The notes beneath the pieces are model-generated. The model did not search any database, was not told where the DNA came from, and saw only the letters and a program-made list of their open reading frames with translations. A DNA stretch of 6,085 bases, from the NCBI GenBank assembly GCA_003161835.1, contig PMNO01000146.1, forward strand, positions 2,048-8,132. The letters are read 5' to 3'. Origin of the DNA: Myxococcales bacterium (GTDB taxonomy: Bacteria; Myxococcota_A; Polyangia; Fen-1088). Of this stretch, positions 1-4,997 are shown piece by piece (the first letter of the stretch is position 1; the number at the start of each line of letters is the position of its first letter). A program made the translations under genes and the position numbers.

Positions 1-109
1 CGACGAGCAGGAGGCCGGCATACGAGCTGCCCTGGAGTCCATCCAGCAGGGCAAGGGGGTCTCCCTAGAGGCAGCGAAGGTCCGGATCGACCGGATCCTC
101 GGCAGGTGA
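1..109 (+). CDS. 3' end of type II antitoxin (partial, 5' end outside window)
   Basis: Thirty-five codons are read in frame from base 2 to a TGA at 107-109. The visible tail is acidic and helical, with a GIRAALESIQQGKGVSLEAA stretch and a final VRIDRILGR. This layout (a 'one helix, G-K/R-G-V, E-x-V-x-x-x-I' tail) is typical of small antitoxins paired with ParE/RelE toxins, where the disordered C-terminal part wraps and neutralises the toxin. The DNA-binding N-terminal half, which would repress the operon promoter, lies outside the window. Its stop overlaps the GTG of the following toxin-like frame (GTGA, 106-109), the usual arrangement of translationally coupled antitoxin-toxin pairs. The exact antitoxin family (ParD/CopG, Phd or the small 'addiction module' type) cannot be decided from the tail alone. 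Confidence 0.55.
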   Translation, partial: DEQEAGIRAALESIQQGKGVSLEAAKVRIDRILGR

Positions 110-264
110 AGATCGAGCTAGCTCCCGAGGCGGTCGCCGATCTGGCCGCCCTGGTCGAGTACCTCCACCAGCGGAATCCGCAGCCCGCGGCGACGACTGC
201 CGACGGCATCTTTGCCGTCATTGATCGGCTGGCGGCGAGCGAGTTCGAGGGGCCCGAATGCTAG
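106..264 (+). pseudogene. truncated ParE/RelE-type toxin
   Basis: GTG at 106 opens a 52-codon frame ending at TAG 262-264. It begins VKIELAPEAVADLAALVEYL, continues with a QRNPQPAATTADGIF helix and ends FEGPEC. This is the standard first half of ParE/RelE-superfamily toxins: strand 1, the EA-x-x-D-L helix, the N-P-x-A-A second helix, then the 'F-E-G-P-E' turn. Family members are about 90-100 residues and continue with three strands (R-x-W-x-V-P-P...I-x-Y and a final L-R-V-x-H-x-x-R motif). None of these appears in any plus frame up to about 400, so the core beta sheet is missing. ParE toxins act on DNA gyrase and RelE toxins cleave ribosome-bound mRNA, but this remnant is unlikely to do either. 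The antitoxin may survive as a solitary repressor. Confidence 0.6.
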
Positions 265-275
265 CTGCGTGTCGC

Positions 276-530
276 CTACGACTTCTCGCACCGTTCGCTC
301 GGCGGCCCAGTCGTCACAAACGCGGCGTCAAGAGCTGGGCTCGATTCGGGAATTGGTTCGATCACTGTTGGCGTTTCGGCGCGATCTAGGATGCGGCTCT
401 TGTCGGTGCCAGAGAAGCGCCCGACCTGGATCCAAGCGTCGGGGAAGTCTGCGTCCCTGGTGACGTGTGAGGAGCAGGTCCGACGGCGTGCCGTGCTCAG
501 CGATAGAGAAAGAAGTCGGACAGCCGCCAT
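276..530 (-). CDS. possible small protein coupled to the MFS transporter gene (unrecognised)
   Basis: An ATG at 530-528 overlaps the stop of the transporter gene as TGATG and opens an 84-codon frame to TAG at 276. I do not recognise the product. It starts MAAVRLLSLSLSTARRR, has no clear membrane segment, and its middle (VTRDADFPDAWIQVGRFSGTDKSRIL) is protein-like with mostly G/C third positions. The last third has mixed third positions and is rich in E, P and S. The coupling geometry is the same as in the sigma/anti-sigma pair further right, which is the main argument for translation. Against it: no known domain, and any open frame in high-GC DNA can be this long by chance. If it is not a gene, the 265-529 interval is simply spacer between the broken toxin and the transporter. 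Confidence 0.25.
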   Translation of the reverse strand: MAAVRLLSLSLSTARRRTCSSHVTRDADFPDAWIQVGRFSGTDKSRILDRAETPTVIEPIPESSPALDAAFVTTGPPSERCEKS

Positions 531-1789
531 CACTCGGCGGTGGCCACATCTGCCGGCGCCCCCTCTCTCCTCGCCAGCACCAAGAACGGAAGCGCCGCCA
601 GCTGAATGATCGCGCCCACCCAGTACGTCCGCGCGTACCCCCAGACGTCCGCCGCCCGCCCGAGCGCGGGCTGAGACACCACGCCCCCGGCCGATCCCAT
701 CAGGTTGTCGAATGACAACACCGTTGCCCGTTGCGCCGAGGGGATGATGCCGTTCAGGTAGGCCTGCCGCAGCGGCTGGGCAACGAACCAGGTCAGCGCC
801 ATCAGCACCACCTCGACCAGCGCCCCCCAGAAATTTCGTGTCACGCCGAGCAGCGCCAGGCAGGCACAATTGGCGACGGTCGCCACAAGCAACACGGTCG
901 TGCGGCGCGCGAACAGGCGCTGCACGGCAGGAGCGATGAACCCAGAGACGATCTGCGTCCCGGCGATGAGGGCAGCCCCCAGCCCCGCGACCCCGAACGC
1001 GCGCTGGTCGCCGTACAGCTGCAGCAGGTACGGCTGCAGGGCATAGAAGGCATAGACGCTGACGCCCGCGCTGAAGGGCGCCGCCAGCATCAGCCAGCGC
1101 ACCGGCGGCTTGCGCCAGCCCTGGTCCAGTGAGTGTCTGAGCACCAGGCGCACCTCGGCCCACGCCGATCGGGTGGACGCGGGCGCTGGCGTGAAGCCCA
1201 GGTCCTTCATCAGGACGAAGGCCGCCACGAACAGGACGACGAGCAGCCCCGATCGCAGGACGTACGGTACGCCGAGGTTGGTCAATTGCGCCACGAACCC
1301 ACCGCCGACCGTCCCCGCCAGCATGGCGATGCCCGACGCGATCTGCCCCCTGGCCATCACCGTCTCGAGCTTGCCCGTGAAGCCGGTGGCGGCAAGCGCG
1401 TCGACCAGCCAGGCCTCCGTTGCCCCCGAGAAGAACGTGAACCCCAGGCCCAGCAGCGCCGAGGCCAGCGCCCAGCCCCAGAACGTCGCGCGGGTCCGCC
1501 ACATGAACAGGTACAGCAACGTCGAAACCAGCAGCGTCGCGGCGCCCAGCAGATACGAACGGCGCCTGCCCCAGGTGTCGGCGACCACGCCGGTCGGGAC
1601 CTCGAAGACCACCTCGCCCAGCGTGAAGAGCGCGTTCGCGCCGAACGCCTGGGTGTTGCTGAGCCCAGCGTCGAGGAGGAAGAGCGTGTTTATCCCCCAT
1701 ATGAAGGATGCCGCCAACGTCGACAGCAAGGTCAGCAGCAAATAGATCCGCTGAACCCTCTTCGCCGCATCGGGGATTGTCGCCGCCAT
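530..1789 (-). CDS. MFS transporter (efflux-type, 12 TM)
   Basis: This 419-residue protein is a major facilitator superfamily permease of normal length for a 12-helix transporter in the inner membrane. Helix 1 lies at about 13-38 (RIYLLLTLLSTLAASFIWG...), helix 2 at about 46-66 and helix 3 at about 79-96. Between helices 2 and 3 sits MFS motif A, G67-VVA-D71-TW-G74-R75-R76, preceded by the FEVPTG turn common in drug/metabolite efflux subfamilies. A central basic loop (about 175-200) separates the two six-helix halves. The substrate cannot be read from the sequence; export of a small toxic compound or metabolite is inferred from the subfamily look. ATG at 1789 was chosen because it stands just before the first helix, with a weak AGG 7 nt upstream. 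An in-frame ATG at 1837 would add 16 residues with no better ribosome site, and still longer extensions read through non-hydrophobic, low-complexity sequence. It is divergent from the lipoprotein gene. Confidence 0.9.
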   Translation of the reverse strand: MAATIPDAAKRVQRIYLLLTLLSTLAASFIWGINTLFLLDAGLSNTQAFGANALFTLGEVVFEVPTGVVADTWGRRRSYLLGAATLLVSTLLYLFMWRTRATFWGWALASALLGLGFTFFSGATEAWLVDALAATGFTGKLETVMARGQIASGIAMLAGTVGGGFVAQLTNLGVPYVLRSGLLVVLFVAAFVLMKDLGFTPAPASTRSAWAEVRLVLRHSLDQGWRKPPVRWLMLAAPFSAGVSVYAFYALQPYLLQLYGDQRAFGVAGLGAALIAGTQIVSGFIAPAVQRLFARRTTVLLVATVANCACLALLGVTRNFWGALVEVVLMALTWFVAQPLRQAYLNGIIPSAQRATVLSFDNLMGSAGGVVSQPALGRAADVWGYARTYWVGAIIQLAALPFLVLARREGAPADVATAE

Positions 1790-2057
1790 GCCGTCGCCTG
1801 CCCGAGACGGTACCCCTGGCCCGCTCGGCCGGTCCATAGCCGCGGTGAATCGACGAGACGCTCCGTGGCGCGCCCCCGGATGTGATCTCTCGTCAGAAAC
1901 GGGACGTTCATTCGACGGGACCGTCGGGGGAGCACCCACCGTGATGGGAAGGGACGCGGTTCGACCTCCTCCTGATGCGTTCGCGCCACACGCAGTCGCC
2001 GATGCGCGCTTGGGAAGCCACGGAATCGATGGCACGGCACTTGAACCAGGCCGCAAC
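1790..2057. other. divergent intergenic region between MFS transporter and lipoprotein genes
   Basis: These 268 bases separate two divergently transcribed genes and should hold both promoters. I see no convincing -35/-10 pair, operator palindrome or RNA gene. Several open frames cross it on both strands, but they give arginine/proline-rich sequence without domains. Confidence 0.4.
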
Positions 2058-2558
2058 ATGCGCACAGACGTCTCATGGCTCGTCTCCGGGGCTCTTCTGG
2101 TCGCGGGGTGCGGCACGTTCGTCGAGTTCACGCCAATCAACAGTCCTCCACACTTGCTGAGCCCGCGATCCCCCGAATCGGTCGAGGTGCTCTCCAGCGG
2201 CTCCCCCGCCCGTCGGCATGTCGACGTTGCCTTGCTGGAAGTCGAGCAAACCCACAGTTTCAACGAAGAAGGGACGGGACTCATGATTCGGCGCTTGCGC
2301 GAGCACGCGGCGGCCATGGGGTGCGATGCGGTGGTGCTGGGCGGGGTGACGGATCACCAAGGGGCGCAGCCGGGCTCGGGCTGGGATCTCCTGGATCCCG
2401 GATCAACGAAGCGACAAGCGACGTGCGTCGTCTACGACGACCCGGAACCGGTGGGATCGCTCGAGCCCGCTCGAGCTCCGGTCGCCGGTGCGCAGGTCGT
2501 CCGCCAGCGACGAGACAACGAAGACCCCAGTCCTAGCCCAGGATCCGCGGGGAGATGA
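2058..2558 (+). CDS. predicted small lipoprotein
   Basis: The 166-residue product begins with a lipoprotein signal peptide: a short n-region (MRTD), a hydrophobic core (WLVSGALLVAG) and a lipobox V15-A16-G17-C18, so it should be cleaved before C18 and lipidated. G19 follows the cysteine with no Asp at +2, which favours sorting to the outer membrane. The mature part has a strand-rich VDVALLEVEQ segment, a GTGLMIRRLREHAAAMGCDAV helix-turn-strand, and the phrase QPGSGWDLLDPGSTKRQATC. The pattern 'alpha helix, (M/L)G-C-D-A-V-V-L-G-G' recalls small lipoproteins such as the DUF4156/RcsF-like and YbjQ-like folds. I associate this particular version with Deltaproteobacteria from memory. The last 40 or so residues are low complexity. 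ATG 2058 was chosen because it places the signal peptide at the N-terminus; no strong ribosome site is visible. Function unknown. Confidence 0.72.
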   Translation: MRTDVSWLVSGALLVAGCGTFVEFTPINSPPHLLSPRSPESVEVLSSGSPARRHVDVALLEVEQTHSFNEEGTGLMIRRLREHAAAMGCDAVVLGGVTDHQGAQPGSGWDLLDPGSTKRQATCVVYDDPEPVGSLEPARAPVAGAQVVRQRRDNEDPSPSPGSAGR

Positions 2559-2743
2559 ATGTGACGATCGGGCCGCCAAGGGGACAGTGAGTTTAGTGCG
2601 ACCAGCCGCGGCAAGTCGCATACCGGTTTTGGCTATTGACTCAGGCTGCGTCGTCACCGCGCTCCGCCGGACCACGGCCCTCTTCGGCCTCGGCTTGGTG
2701 GACACACACCCGACAAGACGTTCACGGATCTGGCCGCGTCCAG

Positions 2744-2893
2744 CGAGACCTGGCGTTCGGAGATCCCAATGCCGAGCTTCAGCATTTCGCCATGGATCCG
2801 CGAGGCGCCCCACAGAGGGTTGGCCTGGGCCACCTGGCGGACGAGGTCACGCGTGTGCCGATCGCTGGGGTGCGGCCTCCGCTGACGCGGAGG
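2744..2893 (-). pseudogene. internal fragment of an IS transposase (integrase-core type)
   Basis: Read on the minus strand immediately after the stop at 2894, the frame contains TRDLVRQVAQANPLWGAS and then RIHGEMLKLGIGISERQVS. The N-P-L-W-G-A-x-R-I-H-G-E-L-x-K-L-G-I motif is the signature of the helical region just before the rve (DDE integrase core) domain in IS3/IS481-like single-ORF transposases. In intact proteins a Y/M-rich linker, a P-S-Q-x-W-x-x-F motif and the catalytic D-D-E domain follow. Here the similarity stops after ISERQVS (about 2744), and the downstream frame becomes unrelated sequence ending at a TGA. No start codon or N-terminal part is present. This is a dead relic. Confidence 0.75.
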
Positions 2894-3046
2894 TCAGGCG
2901 GCCAGACGCTCGTATCGGTGGTGCAAGCCACCGACCTCTGGTATCTCGACCACCTCGCCGATCTCGGGCGACATCACCGCGCGCGAAGCGGGCGCGTCCT
3001 TGCTGAGAGACAGATGCGTGCGTGAGTGACCATCACGTCCTCGCTC
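2894..3046 (-). pseudogene. C-terminal fragment of an IS transposase (integrase-core type)
   Basis: The minus-strand frame ending at TGA 2896-2894 reads SRTHLSLSKDAPASRAV and then VVEIPEVGGLHHRYERLAA before the stop. Both motifs (the R-T-H-L-S-L-x-K-D-A-P box and the closing V-G-G-L-H-H-R-Y-x-R-x-A) are the conserved extreme C-terminus of rve-domain IS transposases. Similarity fades upstream of about 3028; the catalytic core that should come first is missing and the preceding sequence looks shifted out of frame. The fragment therefore carries a genuine protein end but no catalytic residues. It lies directly before the internal fragment at 2744-2893, an order that cannot come from a single intact element. 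Confidence 0.7.
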
Positions 3047-3128
3047 CTGGGCGGAAATACAGATTGGGGTAGATCGGCAAATGACGCACAGAGACAGTGG
3101 CCCTTGTTCTCACTCTCCTCCGGAACAC

Positions 3129-3412
3129 GGGTTCAAGGTCGCGAATCCCGAGCTGCAGCAGGCGATCGCCGCCGATCGAGAACGGCTCCGTGCACGACCG
3201 ATCGGCGGCCACCTCAAGGCGTGGCCACCTCGCTCGCGGCGGCGTATCGCCTGCATTATGCCGAGGTTACTCGGCAAGGCAACGCGGGGGAAACCGATCC
3301 GTCGCGCCTGGACGCCGAAGTCGCGGTCCGCTTGCGCCTGACCGGGCACCACCGGCACGCGATCGCACGCGCCATCCGGGAGGCCGCCGAGGCGAGTCAC
3401 CCGGGGCGGTAA
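3129..3412 (+). pseudogene. frameshifted C-terminal remnant resembling plasmid relaxase/primase-type proteins
   Basis: Two overlapping frames together make one protein-like reading. In the first (3129-3221) the sequence is GFKVANPELQQAIAADRERL followed by RARPIGGHLKA. After a one-base slip near 3218-3222 the reading continues as VATSLAAAYRLHYAEVTRQG, then DPSRLDAEVAVRLRLTGH and AIARAIREAAEASHPGR to TAA 3410-3412. The box A-Y-x-x-H-Y-x-x-I/V...D-x-S-R-x-D-x-x-(I/V)-A-V-R-(M/L)-R-(V/L)-T-G-H is, to my knowledge, found near the C-terminus of MobA/TraI-type relaxases and TraC-like primases of mobile plasmids and ICEs. No catalytic part (relaxase tyrosine/histidine triad or primase core) is present upstream, so only a decayed tail remains. 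The frame after the slip keeps high G/C third positions. Assignment is by memory of the motif and is moderate. Confidence 0.45.
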
Positions 3413-3556
3413 GAGAACGAAACCTCGCTTGATACGCTCCTCACCACGATTCGATGCCTTCCCGGGTCGAACAGGCGTCCCACATTCATTCGAGGGTCGT
3501 GGCGTAGGTACGTTCGATTTGGATGCGTTGATAGAACGTCGGCCGCAGGGCCAACT

Positions 3557-3572
3557 CATCGGTCGGCCGATG
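3557..3572. repeat. short inverted repeat (CATCGG-TCGG-CCGATG)
   Basis: A perfect 6-bp stem with a 4-base loop. It is followed on the plus strand by ACTATTTC, which is too poor in T for a confident intrinsic terminator. It could be a protein-binding dyad upstream of the sigma operon, or chance in GC-rich DNA. Confidence 0.3.
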
Positions 3573-3587
3573 ACTATTTCAGAGACC

Positions 3588-3605
3588 GGATGATTGTCGG
3601 ATGAT
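3588..3605. repeat. direct repeat GGATGAT with 11-bp periodicity
   Basis: GGATGAT occurs at 3588-3594 and again at 3599-3605, start to start 11 bp, about one helical turn. It lies about 120 bp before the sigma factor's likely GTG start. Such phased half-sites are typical of activator or sigma binding, but no known factor can be named. Confidence 0.3.
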
Positions 3606-3710
3606 AAACGCGCCTTTGCGTCCAGCTCGCGGCGCAAGCCAAAATGGCCCCCAAGGTGATATCTTCCCAGCGAGATGCCCGAGGTTCCGCTTCCGACACC
3701 GGCGCCGCGT

Positions 3711-3724
3711 GAGGAGCGAAGGAG
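3711..3724 (+). promoter_or_regulatory. ribosome binding site deciding the sigma factor start
   Basis: The purine run GAGGAGCGAAGGAG lies just before an in-frame GTG at 3726; its GAGGAG half ends 9 nt before that codon. The upstream ATG at 3675 has no comparable Shine-Dalgarno sequence in the 5-12 nt range, so this site argues for the GTG start. Confidence 0.45.
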
Positions 3725-3725
3725 C

Positions 3726-4316
3726 GTGCCGGACCCCAGCGACCGCGCACCGTCGCCGCCGCCATTTTTGGCCATGGCGGACGTGGACCTGATGACGGCA
3801 CTGGTTCGCGGCGAGCGTGAGGCCTTGGGTGAGCTCTACGATCGGCACGCGAACGTATTGCTGGCGCTGTCCGTTCGGCTGGTCGGGATCCAGGCGCAAG
3901 CTGAGGAGCTGGTCCACGACGTGTTCATCGAGGCGTGGCATCACGCCCGCGACTTCGATTCCACGCGTGGCTCGGTGCGCGCGTGGCTGCTGACGCGCAC
4001 CCGTTCCCGGGCGCTGGATCGGCGGGCGGCGCAAGCTCGGCAGACGAATCTGGCCCGTCGCTTATACGCCGACGCCAGTGTCGTCACTGCGCCGACGCAG
4101 CCCGCGTCTTTCGACGCAGGGCGCGTCCATCGCGGCCTCGGCCAGCTGGCCTCCGACCTTGTGGCGGTGGTCGAGCTTGCATATTTCGATGGTCTGTCGG
4201 CATCGGAGATCGCGCGCGCCCTGGAAATTCCGATTGGAACGGTGAAATCGCGGCTGGCCCGCGCGTTGTCGGTGTTGCGCGAGGACTTGGCCGTCGCCGG
4301 GAAGGGAACTCCGTGA
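3726..4316 (+). CDS. ECF (group IV) RNA polymerase sigma factor
   Basis: The 196-residue product has the two-domain layout of extracytoplasmic function sigma factors. Sigma region 2 spans about 33-102 (ALGELYDRH..., the core-binding E61-L-V-H-D-V-F-I-E-A-W, then RGSVRAWLLTRTRSRALDRR, which would melt the -10). Region 4 spans about 137-190 with a helix-turn-helix SEIARALEIPIGTVKSRL for the -35 element. It redirects RNA polymerase to stress promoters in the cytoplasm. The stop overlaps the next gene's ATG (TGATG), so it is cotranslated with a cupin anti-sigma factor, which places it among the RpoE/SigK-like ECFs controlled by ChrR-type proteins. GTG 3726 was chosen for its ribosome site; ATG 3675 would add 17 proline/arginine-rich residues, and ATG 3774 would still leave both domains whole. 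The signal may be singlet oxygen or peroxides by analogy only. Such operons are usually autoregulated. Confidence 0.95.
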   Translation: MPDPSDRAPSPPPFLAMADVDLMTALVRGEREALGELYDRHANVLLALSVRLVGIQAQAEELVHDVFIEAWHHARDFDSTRGSVRAWLLTRTRSRALDRRAAQARQTNLARRLYADASVVTAPTQPASFDAGRVHRGLGQLASDLVAVVELAYFDGLSASEIARALEIPIGTVKSRLARALSVLREDLAVAGKGTP

Positions 4317-4978
4317 TGTCCTTCGAGGATCTCTTGTCCGAGTATGTGCTGGGCACGCTGCCCAGTGAGCAGCGCCGCCAGATCGATGTCCTGGTGGCGG
4401 ACTCTCCCCAAGTCAGATGCCAGGTGGACGCCGCGGCGGAGGCGCTGGCCCTCGGTGTCGCGCAGGGACTCGGCCCCGTCGCTGCCGCGCGCCCGTTGCG
4501 GGAGCGCCTGATGGCCACGCTGGCCAGCCCGGATCGGTTCGCCCCGTTTCTGCCCGCGCTGATGAAGCTCTTCGAGCTTCCGGCCGAAACGATCCGCGTC
4601 CTACTGGCACGCGCGGAAACGGACGGCGCGTTCTGGGAAACTCGCCTGGACTCGGTGGACTTGCCGGGCACCGAGCTCTTTCATTTCCAGGTCGGCCCCC
4701 ACCTGGCGGTTGGCGGCGCGGCCGGCGGCGTCTTGCGGCTGCGCCCCGGCGCCACATTTCCGCGCCATACGCACGGGGGCGAAGAGACGACCTTCGTTCT
4801 GGAGGGGGCATTGCGCATCGAGAATCAGCTGGTGGGTCCCGGCGCGACCTTCGACGCCGCCATGGGCGCGACCCACGAATTCTCGGCCGCCCCCGAACGT
4901 TCGCTGCTGATCATGGTCCTGCACCACGGAATCACCTTCAGCGACTCCACCTCGGCCGTCGGCGCGATCTGGACCTAG
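4316..4978 (+). CDS. ChrR-like cupin anti-sigma factor lacking the N-terminal zinc site
   Basis: This 220-residue cytoplasmic protein has two parts. Residues 1-60 (MSFEDLLSEYVLGTLPSEQ and a following helix pair) resemble the helical anti-sigma fold of RskA/ChrR-type proteins. Residues about 105-215 form a cupin: G145-x5-H151-x-H153-x3-E157-x6-G164 fits cupin motif 1 exactly and G184-x2-H187 fits the histidine of motif 2, so a metal site of H151, H153, E157 and H187 is expected. Canonical ChrR holds zinc in the N-terminal domain through two His and a C-x2-C pair; here the corresponding segment is DSPQVRCQVD with only C35 left, so that zinc site is lost. It probably binds and silences the upstream sigma factor until the cupin senses a signal. 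ATG 4316 overlaps the sigma stop, with AAGGGA 8 nt upstream; an in-frame GTG at 4313 is an alternative. Confidence 0.87.
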   Translation: MSFEDLLSEYVLGTLPSEQRRQIDVLVADSPQVRCQVDAAAEALALGVAQGLGPVAAARPLRERLMATLASPDRFAPFLPALMKLFELPAETIRVLLARAETDGAFWETRLDSVDLPGTELFHFQVGPHLAVGGAAGGVLRLRPGATFPRHTHGGEETTFVLEGALRIENQLVGPGATFDAAMGATHEFSAAPERSLLIMVLHHGITFSDSTSAVGAIWT

Positions 4979-4997
4979 TGCGCTAGACGCCACGGCT

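Larger units (their letters stand above)
3413..3725. other. gene-poor stretch upstream of the ECF sigma operon
   Basis: No recognisable gene is present here. A plus frame at about 3432-3593 (ending at TGA 3591) and minus frames over the same bases give protein-like but unassignable sequence, without start codon plus ribosome-site support. The A+T content is higher than in the neighbours around 3480-3670, as expected of a regulatory region and relic DNA. It should contain the promoter of the sigma/anti-sigma operon. Two repeat features inside it are listed separately. Confidence 0.4.

Noticed and set aside
533..1700. Long minus-strand open frame overlapping the MFS gene in another frame
   Set aside because: It is rich in G, R and A with no hydrophobic segments; the overlapping frame encodes a clear 12-TM transporter. 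Only its last part (276-530) is kept, as a separate weak ORF.
1110..1885. Two plus-strand frames opposite the MFS gene
   Set aside because: Antisense shadows of high-GC coding sequence; low-complexity, basic translations without domains.
1790..2317. N-terminal extension of the transporter and of the lipoprotein frame (plus, from 1788)
   Set aside because: Both extensions would overlap each other and place a proline/arginine-rich segment before a first membrane helix or a signal peptide that should be N-terminal.
2636..3025. 129-codon plus-strand frame with DLAFGDPNAELQHFAMDPRG
   Set aside because: It is the exact antisense of the transposase motif NPLWGASRIHGEM. Such mirror frames are a known annotation artefact of this IS type.
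3216..3224. Programmed -1 frameshift joining the two halves of the relaxase-like remnant
   Set aside because: No slippery heptamer is present (CTCAAGGCG) and the upstream part has no catalytic domain, so decay is the simpler explanation.
3432..3593. Plus-strand open frame with RTGVPHSFEGRGVGTFDLDA
   Set aside because: Protein-like, but opposite-strand frames over the same bases look equally so, and there is no start codon with a ribosome site or a recognised family.
3110..3775. Long minus-strand frame across the relic region and sigma start
   Set aside because: No domain; it is antisense to the sigma N-terminus and to the relaxase-like remnant, and its composition is that of a shadow.
3935..4315. 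N-terminal extension of the anti-sigma frame back into the sigma gene
   Set aside because: This would overlap nearly all of sigma region 4; the coupled ATG at 4316 with its own ribosome site explains the protein better.
4979..4997. Bidirectional terminator between the convergent genes
   Set aside because: The 19-bp gap has no stem with a T-run on either strand.
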